Assembly: GCA_028684915.1 (NCBI GenBank)
Contig: JAQUEZ010000014.1
Span: forward strand, 1 to 63,233
DNA: 63,233 nt
Origin: Desulfobulbus sp.
GTDB taxonomy: Bacteria; Desulfobacterota; Desulfobulbia; Desulfobulbales; Desulfobulbaceae
Direction of reading: 5' to 3'
The translations under genes were made by a program, and so were the position numbers. The notes beneath the pieces are model-generated. The model was not told the DNA's origin, did no database searches, and saw only the letters and a list, made by a program, of their open reading frames with translations. Every line of letters begins with the position of its first letter. Position 1 is the first letter of the stretch. Below are positions 18,442 to 27,618 of this stretch, piece by piece.

Positions 18442-19791
18442 TTATCGAACCAGCCCCTTGGGGAGCTTACGGCGTTTGCCGCCGCTCATGACGCCTTTGC
18501 CTTTCAAATTTTTCATCATCTTCAGCATCATGGTGTAACTTTTCAACACCCGGTTCACATCGGCAACCGATGTTCCAGAACCCTTGGCGATACGCACCCG
18601 CCGACTGGCATCAATCATGCGGTGGTTACGTCGTTCCTTGAGGGTCATAGAGCGGATGATCGCCTCGGTTTTCACCAGCTCTTTCTGATCAGGCTTGGGT
18701 GCGTCTTTGAGTTGTTTGAGCTTGTTGATCCCTGGGATCATGCCCATGATCTGCTCCAAACTCCCCATCTTTTTTATCTGCTGGATCTGGTCGAGAAAAT
18801 CCTCCAGAGTGAAAGCGTTTTTCTGGATTTTCTTCGCCAGCCTTTCGGCATTTTTCTGATCGACAACAGACTCAGCCTTTTCGATCAGCGACAGCACGTC
18901 GCCCATGCCGAGAATTCGGGATGCAGCCCGGTCCGGATGAAAAACTTCCAGCGCATCAACCGCTTCGCCAACACCGACAAACTTAATCGGCTTTCCAGTG
19001 ACCTTTTTTACCGACAGAGCCGCGCCGCCTCGAGCATCGCCCTCCATCTTGGTCAGGACAACACCGGTGATCTCAAGATCATCGTTGAAGCGGTTTGCCA
19101 CAGTGACCGCATCCTGCCCGGTCATGGCATCGGCAACAAACAGGATCTCGCTTAAAGCTACAGCCCGGCTGATCTCCTGCAACTCCGCCATGAGGGCGTC
19201 ATCAACATGAAGCCGACCAGCGGTGTCAATAATCACCGTGTCGTACTGGTTGGCATTTGCCTCGGCCAGGGCACGACGAGCGATGTCCACCGGATTTTGC
19301 TCAGTGGTCGAATCAAAAACGGGTACGCCGACCTGTTCGCCGAGTACATGCAGCTGTTCAATCGCCGCAGGACGATACACGTCCGCAGGAACCAGGAATG
19401 GTTTACGTCCCTTTTCCTTGAGTAGAAGTGCCAACTTAGCGGCGGTGGTCGTCTTACCCGAGCCCTGCAGACCGGCCAGCATGATAGTGACCGGCTGGCG
19501 GCCGTCGAGCTTGAGCGGTTGCGCCTGGCTACCGAGCAAATCGACCAGCTCATCGTGGACAATTTTGACGACCTGCTGTCCCGGTGAGAGACTGGTCAGT
19601 ACTTCGCGACCAATGGCCTTCTCGGTGACCGTGGCGATAAACTCTTTGACGACGCCAAAGTTGACATCTGCCTCGAGCAACGCCCTTCGCACCTCGCCCA
19701 TGGCTTCCTGAATATTTTCTTCAGTCAGCCGGCCGTGGCCGCGTAATTTTTTAAACGCGCTTTCTAGGCGGTCGGTTAGATTTTCAAACAT
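18442..19791 (-). CDS. ffh: signal recognition particle GTPase
   Basis: A 449-residue SRP54 homologue that targets membrane proteins cotranslationally. The N domain is followed by the G domain with P-loop GLQGSGKTTTAAKLA, the DTAGRLHVD motif and TKMEGDARGGAA, then a C-terminal Met-rich M domain (MGSLEQIMGMIPG, MMLKMMKNLKGKG) that binds signal sequences and 4.5S RNA. No 4.5S RNA gene was recognised in the window. Confidence 0.97.
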   Translation of the reverse strand: MFENLTDRLESAFKKLRGHGRLTEENIQEAMGEVRRALLEADVNFGVVKEFIATVTEKAIGREVLTSLSPGQQVVKIVHDELVDLLGSQAQPLKLDGRQPVTIMLAGLQGSGKTTTAAKLALLLKEKGRKPFLVPADVYRPAAIEQLHVLGEQVGVPVFDSTTEQNPVDIARRALAEANANQYDTVIIDTAGRLHVDDALMAELQEISRAVALSEILFVADAMTGQDAVTVANRFNDDLEITGVVLTKMEGDARGGAALSVKKVTGKPIKFVGVGEAVDALEVFHPDRAASRILGMGDVLSLIEKAESVVDQKNAERLAKKIQKNAFTLEDFLDQIQQIKKMGSLEQIMGMIPGINKLKQLKDAPKPDQKELVKTEAIIRSMTLKERRNHRMIDASRRVRIAKGSGTSVADVNRVLKSYTMMLKMMKNLKGKGVMSGGKRRKLPKGLVR

Positions 19792-19934
19792 GATATCTAC
19801 GCTGCTGAATGTACGGTAACCCCAGGCGAACGCAAAAAGGCGCCCATCACCGGTTTTGCATGCGGAAAATTGCGATTAATACCCGACATGCCCTTTCTTG
19901 TCAAGCGAGAACAAAAACATGGTGGTGCAGTGGG

Positions 19935-20885
19935 TTATTCACTGCCAAGCGCCTCGGCCACCTTGGCCAATCCTTCCGGGCTGTCTGCCTGGAGACAGAT
20001 AATGCCTGCACCTTTGGCCAAAATTTTGCGCAGCATCCCGCTGAGTACGTTTTTAGGTCCCAATTCAACAAAGACCTCGACTCCCTGGGCAACCATCTGC
20101 TCTATAATCGGCAGCCAACAAACCTTGGAGGCTATCTGGCGAGCCATGATCCCCTTGATGGTCCCCGGATTTTCTTCCATGGCCCCAGTGACGTTGAACA
20201 GGACCGGCACCTTGGGGGCATTAAAGGTAATGCCTTTCATAAAAGTGGAAAAATCATCCACCGCCCCGGCAACCAGCGGGCTGTGATTGGGCACGCTGAC
20301 CTTGAGCGGAATAACCTTGGCGCCCTTGGCCACACAGAGCTCTCCGACCCCTTTCAACCCAGTCTCGTCGCCGGAAAGAACAATCTGGCTGGCGGTATTG
20401 TGATTGGCAACCACGGCAACACCCGCACCGGTATAGCCTGAGAGGATCTGCTCTACCTCGGTGATATCAAGCCCGACGATGGCCCGCATCCCACCTGGAT
20501 TTGCGGCACCTTCACGCTCCATCAACTCGCCACGCTTGGTCACCAGGGCCAGAGTATCTTCCAGGCTCAACACCTCGGCAGCATAGAGCGCGGAATACTC
20601 GCCCAGAGAGTGACCGGCAAGGAAGGCAGGAATAAATCCCGGAACAAGCTTGCGCAGTTGCTGCAAGCAGATCAGGTTGATGACGGTCAAAGCCGGCTGC
20701 AGGTACAGGACTCGGGTCAGGTCCTCGAGAGGGCCTTCGAAACAAAGTTTACGCAGAGGAAATCCGGAGATTTTTTCAGCCAGATCCATGATGGCTGCGG
20801 CCTCCTGATCCTGCTCGATAAACTGCTGCCCCATACCAAGAAACTGGGACCCCTGCCCCGGAAAAAGAATTGCTGTTTTTTTCAT
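19935..20885 (-). CDS. fabD: malonyl-CoA:ACP transacylase
   Basis: A 316-residue FabD that loads malonyl groups onto acyl carrier protein. It begins MKKTAILFPGQGSQ and has the nucleophile motif GHSLGEYSALYAAEV; VPNHSPLV carries the catalytic His. The frame is open upstream to 21035, but that extension overlaps lspA and has no FabD similarity, so 20885 is used. No other fab gene is nearby in this window. Confidence 0.96.
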   Translation of the reverse strand: MKKTAILFPGQGSQFLGMGQQFIEQDQEAAAIMDLAEKISGFPLRKLCFEGPLEDLTRVLYLQPALTVINLICLQQLRKLVPGFIPAFLAGHSLGEYSALYAAEVLSLEDTLALVTKRGELMEREGAANPGGMRAIVGLDITEVEQILSGYTGAGVAVVANHNTASQIVLSGDETGLKGVGELCVAKGAKVIPLKVSVPNHSPLVAGAVDDFSTFMKGITFNAPKVPVLFNVTGAMEENPGTIKGIMARQIASKVCWLPIIEQMVAQGVEVFVELGPKNVLSGMLRKILAKGAGIICLQADSPEGLAKVAEALGSE

Positions 20886-20907
20886 AAGAAAGACTACTGG
20901 AAAAAAT

Positions 20908-21390
20908 TTAGACCTGTTGCGACCCTTCACGGTCGAACAGAAGATTAGTGAGTATAAAGACAAGCACGCCGACGGTGATCGCTGAGTCGGCAATGTTAAA
21001 CGCCGGCCAATGATGGGAACCGACATAGACATCAAGAAAATCGATTACAAATCCGAAGCGAAGACGATCGATTATATTACCAAGCGCACCACCCGCGATC
21101 AGGGACAGTGCCACGGTATACCAGAGGCTGCGACGGCCGTAACTGCGTTGGGCTATCCAGATGAAGACCAAGGCAACAGCTGCCGTGCAAAGGAAAAATA
21201 CCTGCCGCCACAAGGCTGGTTGCCCAGCCAAGATACTGAAGGCGGCACCGTTGTTGGTGAGATAGGTCAGGTTGAACAAATCCGGAATTACCACCCTGCT
21301 CTCGTGGAGCAGGAAGTGTTGCATGACCCAGAACTTGCTGGCCTGATCCAGACAAATAACCGCCAGAATAATAGTGAAAAAACTCAGCAT
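20908..21390 (-). CDS. lspA: lipoprotein signal peptidase
   Basis: A 160-residue inner-membrane aspartic protease (signal peptidase II) that cleaves prolipoproteins. Four hydrophobic segments are visible. NNGAAFS and the two catalytic Asp regions, VIDFLDVY and FNIADSAITVG, match the family. It serves the many lipoproteins seen in this window and follows ileS by 18 bp, a common ileS-lspA pairing. Confidence 0.96.
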   Translation of the reverse strand: MLSFFTIILAVICLDQASKFWVMQHFLLHESRVVIPDLFNLTYLTNNGAAFSILAGQPALWRQVFFLCTAAVALVFIWIAQRSYGRRSLWYTVALSLIAGGALGNIIDRLRFGFVIDFLDVYVGSHHWPAFNIADSAITVGVLVFILTNLLFDREGSQQV

Positions 21391-21408
21391 CGATCAGGCC
21401 GGAACCAT

Positions 21409-24216
21409 TCAGGAGGCGAGCTGACGGACCACTGTAGCACAGCGAGCGCAAAGCGCCGGATGCTCCTGATCCCCACCAACGGTGGTGGAAATGGTCCAGC
21501 AACGTTCACATTTGCTGCCGGGTGCGGGGGCCACAGCCACCTCGACCCCGTCCAGATTTTCATCGACAATAAAGCTCAGTTCAGCCTCATCTCTCTCTGC
21601 CAAGCGCAGTGAAGAAACAATACAAAGTTCCCGCAACTGCTCGAGACGACCATCGAGGAAGGCTGTCCATTGCCCATCGAGTTTCAGTACGACCTCAGCA
21701 TCCAGCCCCAGGCCGATAACTTTGTCACGACGCGCGCCTTCCAGGACGCGTGTAATGGCGCTTCGCAGGCTGAGCAGTTTACTCCAGCGCTCGTCAAAGA
21801 CATCCTCTTGGGCAATATCATCCACCCTGGCAAAGTCGGCGAAGAAGATCGACTGTTCCAGGGGCGCATCCTGGGCAAGGCCATGCAGATGCTCCCAGGC
21901 CTCGGCAGTGGTAAAGCAGAGGATGGGCGACATCAGCCGCAACAGGCCGTCAAGGATGCGGTAAATAACGGTTTGCGCTGCCCGCCGCTCGGGACCGGCC
22001 GGCAGAGAACAGTACAGCCGATCCTTGAGCACATCCATATAGATGCTGGATACAGTGGTTCCGCAAAAATTGTGCAGCGCATGATAAATAGCGTGGAACT
22101 CATACCGATCATAGGCACGGGTCACCCGCTCACTCAATTCGGCATATTTGGTCAATGCCCAGCGGTCGATTTCCTGAAAAGCTGTGGCGTCGACACAGTC
22201 CTGCTCCGGGTTGAAATCGTAGAGGTTGGAGAGGAGAAAGCGGAGGGTATTGCGCATCTTGCGATAGGCATCGGAGACGTGTTTGAGGATCTCGTCGGAG
22301 ACCTTGACATCGTCTTGATAATTCTCGCTGGCTACCCACAGTCGCAGGACCTCGGCACCGTATTTATCGATAACCTCCTGGGGAGCCACCACGTTGCCTA
22401 CCGACTTGGACATTTTCTTGCCCTGGCCATCAACCACATAGCCATGAGTGAGCACCCCCTTGTACGGGGCACGTCCACGGGTACCGACCGAGGTCAGCAA
22501 AGAGGACTGGAACCAACCACGATGCTGATCGCTGCCCTCAAGATACAAATCTGCCGGGGAATAGAGCTCAGGTCGCGCCTCAAGCACTGCTGCATGGCTA
22601 GTGCCGGAGTCGAACCATACATCAAGGATGTCGGACTCTTTTTTAAAGCTCCGGCTGCCGCAGGAGCAGGCCACGCCTTCAGGAACAAAATCAGCTGCCT
22701 CGTATTTGAACCAGGCATCTGCCCCCTCTTTGCCAAAGAGCGCGTCTATCCGCTCGGCTGCCCCTTCATTTTTAAGGATCTCTCCGCACTCGGTGCAGCT
22801 CAGGACGGTGACCGGCACACCCCAGGTCCGTTGACGAGACAGACACCAGTCGGGACGAGACTCGACCATGCCGTAAATACGCTGCTGCCCCCAGGCCGGG
22901 GTCCATTTAACCTCATTGATCGCGGCCAGAGCCTTGGAGCGCAGATCCAGATTTTCCATGGAGATAAACCACTGAGCCGTGGCTCGGTACATGACCGGCT
23001 CTTTACAGCGCCAGCAGTGGGGATAGCTATGCCGGATCGCCATTTCTTTAACCAGCGAACCCTCCGCAGCCATGTCCGAGGTGATCCGTTTGTTTACCTG
23101 GGGCACCTGTTCTCCGGCATACCGACCGGCATCGGCGGTATAATGACCTTGATCGTCAACCGGCGACAAAACTTCCAGACCGTAACGCAGCCCAGTAAGA
23201 TAGTCGTCGGCACCATGGCCAGGAGCGGTGTGGACACAACCGGTACCGGATTCGGCGGTAACATAATCGGCCAGCACCATCAGGGATTCGCGGTCCATAA
23301 ATGGATGCCGACAGCGCTTACCCTCGAGACCGGTGGCAGAAAAGGTGGCGAGAACAGTATAGTCTTCGATCTCAAAGAGCTGCAGACAGGAGTCAACCAA
23401 CTCCTTGGCCAAAATCCAGATTTCGCCCTGTACGGAAACAGCGGCGTATTCGAAATCCGGATGAAAGGCAACGGCCAGGTTGGCTGGCAAGGTCCAAGGG
23501 GTGGTAGTCCAGATCAGTACCGACACTTCTTTTCCCGCCAGTTCGGGTACAATCGACCCCAAATCGTCCAGGACCGGAAATTTGACATAGATCGAGGGCG
23601 AGGTGTGGTCGGCATAATCGACCTCCGCCTCGGCAAGAGCGGTTCCGCAGGTGGAGCACCAATAGACCGGTTTTTTGGAGCGGACCACGGCGCCGGAAAG
23701 CAAAAATTTATTAAACTCCCGGGCAATGGCAGCCTCATAAGGAAAGTTCATGGTCAGGTAGGGCTCGGCCCAATCGCCGATTACCCCAAGACGCTTGAAC
23801 TGCTCCCGCTGGGTCTTGATCCATTTTTGAGCGTAGGTTCGGCAGGCCGAGCGTTTACCGAGAATGGAGATGGTCTGCTTCTTGGCCCCTAGTTCGAGAT
23901 CAACATTATGCTCAATCGGCAGCCCGTGACAGTCCCAGCCGGGGATGTAAGGCGCATTGAAGCCGGCCAACCGCTTGGAGCGGAGAATGATATCCTTGAG
24001 GACCTTGTTAAAGGCGGTGCCAAGATGAATGTTCCCGTTGGCATAGGGAGGACCGTCGTGGAGGATGAACAGAGGCCGATCGGCTGCCGCCTGTTGAATC
24101 TTCTGATAGAGGTTCTCTTTTTCCCACTGTTTGAGCACCTGTGGCTCGCGCTGGGTTAGATTAGCCTTCATTTTGAACTTGGTCTGCGGCAGATTCAGTG
24201 TTTCCCTATAATCCAT
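21409..24216 (-). CDS. ileS: isoleucyl-tRNA synthetase
   Basis: A 935-residue class I synthetase. The HIGH-type motif is in PPYANGNIHLGTAF near residue 60, the KMSKS loop is GKKMSKSVGNVVAP, the editing domain includes WTTTPWTLPANLAV, and a C-terminal zinc finger has CERCW and CARC. Length and architecture match bacterial IleS1-type enzymes. A long open frame on the opposite strand (21670-23892) is a coding shadow. Confidence 0.98.
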   Translation of the reverse strand: MDYRETLNLPQTKFKMKANLTQREPQVLKQWEKENLYQKIQQAAADRPLFILHDGPPYANGNIHLGTAFNKVLKDIILRSKRLAGFNAPYIPGWDCHGLPIEHNVDLELGAKKQTISILGKRSACRTYAQKWIKTQREQFKRLGVIGDWAEPYLTMNFPYEAAIAREFNKFLLSGAVVRSKKPVYWCSTCGTALAEAEVDYADHTSPSIYVKFPVLDDLGSIVPELAGKEVSVLIWTTTPWTLPANLAVAFHPDFEYAAVSVQGEIWILAKELVDSCLQLFEIEDYTVLATFSATGLEGKRCRHPFMDRESLMVLADYVTAESGTGCVHTAPGHGADDYLTGLRYGLEVLSPVDDQGHYTADAGRYAGEQVPQVNKRITSDMAAEGSLVKEMAIRHSYPHCWRCKEPVMYRATAQWFISMENLDLRSKALAAINEVKWTPAWGQQRIYGMVESRPDWCLSRQRTWGVPVTVLSCTECGEILKNEGAAERIDALFGKEGADAWFKYEAADFVPEGVACSCGSRSFKKESDILDVWFDSGTSHAAVLEARPELYSPADLYLEGSDQHRGWFQSSLLTSVGTRGRAPYKGVLTHGYVVDGQGKKMSKSVGNVVAPQEVIDKYGAEVLRLWVASENYQDDVKVSDEILKHVSDAYRKMRNTLRFLLSNLYDFNPEQDCVDATAFQEIDRWALTKYAELSERVTRAYDRYEFHAIYHALHNFCGTTVSSIYMDVLKDRLYCSLPAGPERRAAQTVIYRILDGLLRLMSPILCFTTAEAWEHLHGLAQDAPLEQSIFFADFARVDDIAQEDVFDERWSKLLSLRSAITRVLEGARRDKVIGLGLDAEVVLKLDGQWTAFLDGRLEQLRELCIVSSLRLAERDEAELSFIVDENLDGVEVAVAPAPGSKCERCWTISTTVGGDQEHPALCARCATVVRQLAS

Positions 24217-24595
24217 CGTGATTCCTGGTTAAGCAATAAGAGTGAAATACGGCCGGGTCCGTCCACAAGGTGGAAGATTTTACCAAGCCAGCATGAATCT
24301 GCAAGGGAAAAGGCCGGGCAGCCGGTACAAGAGGCGAAAAATACGACAAAAAAATCCACTCGCGCCTTGTTCTTTTACCCTTGAAGTTGTATTTTGGGCA
24401 TCAATTTAAGCAGATTATCTTTCGTCCCCACATACGGGTGTCTTGAATAATTCGTTTTTCCGATCCCGCTTGAGGCTGCACAAAATTTTTTCCCTGGCCG
24501 ATGTTTCCAGTACAGCGATAATATTTTTGTGCACCACACTGAGATCGGCAGAACAGGCAATTATTCAAGGGATCCCATGCCAATGGAGCAGCGCC

Positions 24596-25135
24596 TTGAC
24601 CTCAAACACCACTGCCCCCTGTTCACTTTGCGGATGCCAGCAAAGCGCGCCCCTCTCCCAGGATGGGTACTGCCCCTCATGTTGCGCCCTTGCAGACACA
24701 GTACGTGAAAACCCGAATGCCATTCGCACCCTCTGGCAGCGCTTCCACGATAAACCGATTCTGCCCAAGAGTGTGCCCCGAATCATTGCCAGCGAAGCAG
24801 AGTTACCAGAAGTGCTCGACGGGAAACGCTACCGGGCCATCGATCGCGACCGCAATAAGTGGTATCTTTCGGTGAGCGAGGTGGCGGGTAAACCGGTGGA
24901 GATCTTTGCCTCCACAGCCTTTGACCGCGATCATGAATTGCAATCGAGGATCTCCAACCTCACCACCATTACCCGCCTGATCTCGCTTTTGCTGCGCCAC
25001 ATCTTTCTGGGCGAGCCACTCACCTTTGACAAGTGCCTCAAGCAGATCCAGCGAAGTTCACGACAAAAAAACGATCTGCCCGACATGCTCTACGGCGTGC
25101 TCAATCGTTACCAGGCACCCGACGAAGACAGATAG
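24596..25135 (+). CDS. TSCPD-like (ribonucleotide-reductase C-terminal) protein with a zinc-ribbon-like N-terminus
   Basis: About 179 residues from a TTG at 24596 that is preceded at 7 bases by GGAG; an alternative TTG at 24443 has no good ribosome site. The N-terminus has CSLCGC and CPSCC (possible zinc ribbon). The rest (LPEVLDGKRYRAIDRD, KPVEIFAST, TTITRLISLLLRHIF, DLPDMLYGVLNRY) resembles the TSCPD tail of B12-dependent ribonucleotide reductase and the NrdJb subunit. No reductase catalytic gene is nearby, so it is an orphan; a regulatory or redox-partner role is only a guess. Confidence 0.6.
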   Translation: MTSNTTAPCSLCGCQQSAPLSQDGYCPSCCALADTVRENPNAIRTLWQRFHDKPILPKSVPRIIASEAELPEVLDGKRYRAIDRDRNKWYLSVSEVAGKPVEIFASTAFDRDHELQSRISNLTTITRLISLLLRHIFLGEPLTFDKCLKQIQRSSRQKNDLPDMLYGVLNRYQAPDEDR

Positions 25136-25218
25136 ACTCGTGCGCTTTTCACAGAAGGGTCAAATGAAGCATCCGGCATCAAAGAAATCACCCCAATACA
25201 ACGAGATCTCATAGATTA

Positions 25219-25237
25219 TGGACTCGTAAAAAGTCCA
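25219..25237. repeat. repeat family 1, core copy A
   Basis: The 19-mer TGGACTCGTAAAAAGTCCA, identical to the copy at 49683-49701 and equal to the end of larger members of the same family. It is partly self-complementary (TGGACT/AGTCCA). Confidence 0.75.
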
Positions 25238-25340
25238 CCACAGATTATTTTGTATTGATATCAATTGTATGGCTACCAGGAAAAAAGTCGCGCCACCCGG
25301 TGTCGTCTTCAACACAAGGGAGAAATGCCTCCTTATACCA

Positions 25341-25375
25341 TAAAAAAAGCCGGGATTGATATCCCGGCTTTTTTT
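25341..25375. terminator. bidirectional intrinsic terminator
   Basis: A perfect 9-bp stem AGCCGGGAT/ATCCCGGCT with loop TGAT (25348-25369), with an A-run before it and a T-run after it. It separates the + strand TSCPD-like gene from the - strand thioesterase gene. Confidence 0.9.
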
Positions 25376-25539
25376 ATGCGCATACTCCGGACCCGCCGGA
25401 TGACGCATTATGGCAAACAGCCCCTTCAGCCTGCAGCTTAGGAGCCGTTACGAAATAACATGGCCATGTATCATCATGTTGTTACGGTTCTTTATGACGT
25501 TCAAAACAATTTCCCGGCCATGTTTTTTTTGACAACGCC

Positions 25540-25920
25540 TTAGAGCTTTTCCATGAATTTAGCGGTATCAATCACAAACCGCTCGTGCCGCCCCCGGCCG
25601 ATCTCGCCTTTTTCATCGTAGGCCAAGACGTCGAACACCAGCCGCCGCCGATCGATTTCAATAAGGGTCGATTCGCAGGTGACCTTCATCCCCACCGGGG
25701 TGGCCTTGCTGTGGGTTATATCGATCTTAACCCCAACGGTGCCGTGCCCCTCGGGCAGAGACGGAAGGACGGAAACCAGACAGGTTTTCTCCATCAAAGC
25801 AACCATGGCCGGTGTCGCGTACACCTCAACCAACCCACTGCCGTATTTGGCCGCAGTATCTTCATAGGTAACCACCAGCTCTTCCTTGCCCTTCACTCCT
25901 GCGGGGATCTGCAGCTCCAT
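25540..25920 (-). CDS. FlK-like hotdog thioesterase
   Basis: A 126-residue hotdog protein resembling fluoroacetyl-CoA thioesterase FlK of Streptomyces. The residues that form the Thr-Glu-His site in FlK can be matched: Thr in YATPAM, Glu in ALMEKTC, and His in VDIxHS form as KIDITHSKATPVGM. Distant FlK homologues in non-fluorinating bacteria act on other short acyl-CoAs, so resistance to fluoroacetate should not be assumed. It is transcribed alone toward the bidirectional terminator. Confidence 0.82.
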   Translation of the reverse strand: MELQIPAGVKGKEELVVTYEDTAAKYGSGLVEVYATPAMVALMEKTCLVSVLPSLPEGHGTVGVKIDITHSKATPVGMKVTCESTLIEIDRRRLVFDVLAYDEKGEIGRGRHERFVIDTAKFMEKL

Positions 25921-25944
25921 TGTTTGTGCTCCTATTTCATGATT

Positions 25945-26085
25945 TGATGGCGGCTTAAAAAACTTCGATCGACTGCGTCGCAGCCTTTATCTCGACACTC
26001 GGCAGACCTTACGTATGCCTTCCCGCCTGAAAAAACGCCACTCCCTGTATATCTTTGTTTTTACCTAGCTTTGCGGCGACCCATC
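25945..26085. repeat. repeat family 1, diverged copy B
   Basis: Starts TGATGGCGGCTTAAAAAAC and ends near GCGGCGACCCATC. The interior aligns with copy C (40984-41145) through CTTCGATC..CAGCGTCGCAG-like and TGTATATCTTTGTTTTTAC segments. The right end is degraded. Confidence 0.7.
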
Positions 26086-26202
26086 TTGATTTCATGGGCG
26101 TACAGTTTGCTTCTATCTCCGGCTTATAGCGAGGGAAGTCGCTCTCGTCAATCTCCAAGCGTATACTCTATGAAGCCACGACGTTCCAATGACCGGCCCA
26201 CA

Positions 26203-27303
26203 TCAGGCAACCAGATCCAACTGTTGCATACTGCCGACCCCGCCATTTTCAAAAAGAAACAGACCGGTGGCCCGAACCTGTCCCTGCAATTCGTTATTGT
26301 CGGTGCTTTTCAGACTAAAGGGCGTGGCCACCTTACCCACGTAGATGGCACCGATGTTTTTATCGCCCAAAGCAAGAAGCTGATCCCCACCGGATTCGTT
26401 TTTGGTCCAAATGCGCAACTGACTGTAAATCGAATCCGCCTCGTCAATCCAGCCGTTGCCATCCTGATCAAACTTGGCTAGGTCGGCAAATCCATCGCCG
26501 CTCTGGGCACCAAAAAGTTCACTACCGTCATTAATCCGACCATCACCATTACTATCCAGGGCAAGAAAACCCGATCCTGGTCCAACAAAAGCGATCTGAT
26601 CTTCAGCACCATCGGCATCGATATCAAAGCTGAAGGTGTCGTGGCTCAACTGGGCAGCGTTGCCGTCGAAGTTGATCACCAGTGGATCCTTGAGCTTTGC
26701 ATCGCCGAGTTGGAGAATATCTTCCCGACCGGTGGTAAAGCTGCTACTCAGATTGACTTCCAGACCGATCTCAATCTGCTGACCATCGGCGGTGGTAACA
26801 ACCCCCTGGGCGGAAAACTGCGAGCTCTCCGACTCATGGTAAATTTCCTGGTTGCGATACTCAACCCCCCACCCGGCCCGCTGCGAATCGGCGTTGGTTT
26901 CGGTGGGGACAGCAGCAGCCTGGGAGGCCTGGATTCCCTTTTGCAGCGCCCCATAATTTAACATGCGAAATTTTCTTCCGGTGAGTTTTTCAAATAATGC
27001 TCGAAGGATGCGCATATTGAGATTGTCCATCAGTTCTTCATCCTCACCAAGATCCTGAACATCGGAGGATTCGCTCGCAGCCGAAGTGGCTGCCTGCTGA
27101 GCGGCTTCGGAGAGTGAAACCTTGGCTGCCTGATGAGCAAATTCCCGACCTTTTTCTTTTAATCGATCGCCTTCCCCGTTAACCTGTTCGGCGCTGAGCG
27201 GATTTTTTCCTTGACGCCAAACTGTCAGAGATTCGCGGCGCTCAGAATATTCAACAGAGGTGTGGGAGGAGGCAAGCTGGATGGTAGATTCGGCGATTTT
27301 CAT
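26203..27303 (-). CDS. calcium-binding EF-hand/dockerin-like protein, hypothetical
   Basis: A 366-residue protein with no N-terminal signal peptide. The C-terminal half has two Asp/Asn-rich EF-hand-type loops: DSNGDGRINDGSELFG and DQDGNGWIDEADS, each followed by hydrophobic strands (FADLAKF, YSQLRIW). This pairing is common in large T1SS-exported adhesins and RTX proteins of proteobacteria, which suggests secretion without Sec, but no exporter is adjacent. The ATG at 27303 is preferred to an upstream one because AAGGAA precedes it. Function unknown. Confidence 0.7.
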   Translation of the reverse strand: MKIAESTIQLASSHTSVEYSERRESLTVWRQGKNPLSAEQVNGEGDRLKEKGREFAHQAAKVSLSEAAQQAATSAASESSDVQDLGEDEELMDNLNMRILRALFEKLTGRKFRMLNYGALQKGIQASQAAAVPTETNADSQRAGWGVEYRNQEIYHESESSQFSAQGVVTTADGQQIEIGLEVNLSSSFTTGREDILQLGDAKLKDPLVINFDGNAAQLSHDTFSFDIDADGAEDQIAFVGPGSGFLALDSNGDGRINDGSELFGAQSGDGFADLAKFDQDGNGWIDEADSIYSQLRIWTKNESGGDQLLALGDKNIGAIYVGKVATPFSLKSTDNNELQGQVRATGLFLFENGGVGSMQQLDLVA

Positions 27304-27393
27304 GATATTCCTTCCCTGGTTATCATTGATAGGAGGCCGTCTTGAGATGTGGTTTCTTCCGTGAGTGCACAACTCAGCCTTATCGTCTTTTCG

Positions 27394-27433
27394 GATACCT
27401 CTGAGGAAACCTTTAGAGCAAAGTAGAGGTATC
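27394..27433. promoter_or_regulatory. inverted repeat in the divergent promoter region
   Basis: Perfect 9-bp arms GATACCTCT (27394-27402) and AGAGGTATC (27425-27433) separated by 22 bases, between the divergent EF-hand and TorD-like genes. It could be an operator or a leader hairpin. Nearby are two TGTGAC hexamers at 27462 and 27476. Confidence 0.35.
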
Positions 27434-27618
27434 TTGTGGAATACGTGATTATATGCTACAGTGTGACCGAATTTTTGTGACATATTGCGGTGTATCCGAT
27501 AAAGAAAGGATCAACAATAATTCGGTATTATTCACAATCCGCTGCGTTGCCTCCAATCGGTTCTATCAACCCGTACATGGTCCAGGATCTTCACTACCGA
27601 TTCTCAATATACAAAGCC

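Larger units (their letters stand above)
25136..25539. other. intergenic region between convergent genes
   Basis: A 404 bp stretch with no supported gene. It holds a core copy of the palindromic repeat family at 25219-25237 and the bidirectional terminator at 25341-25375. The rest shows only an imperfect palindrome around CATGGCCATG near 25460 and a T-run near 25523. Confidence 0.7.

Noticed and set aside
20886..21035. N-terminal extension of fabD
   Set aside because: It overlaps lspA and lacks FabD similarity; MKKTAILFPGQGSQ marks the true start.
21670..23892. A 740-codon open frame on the + strand
   Set aside because: It lies entirely opposite ileS, whose motifs are intact; the frame follows from codon bias.
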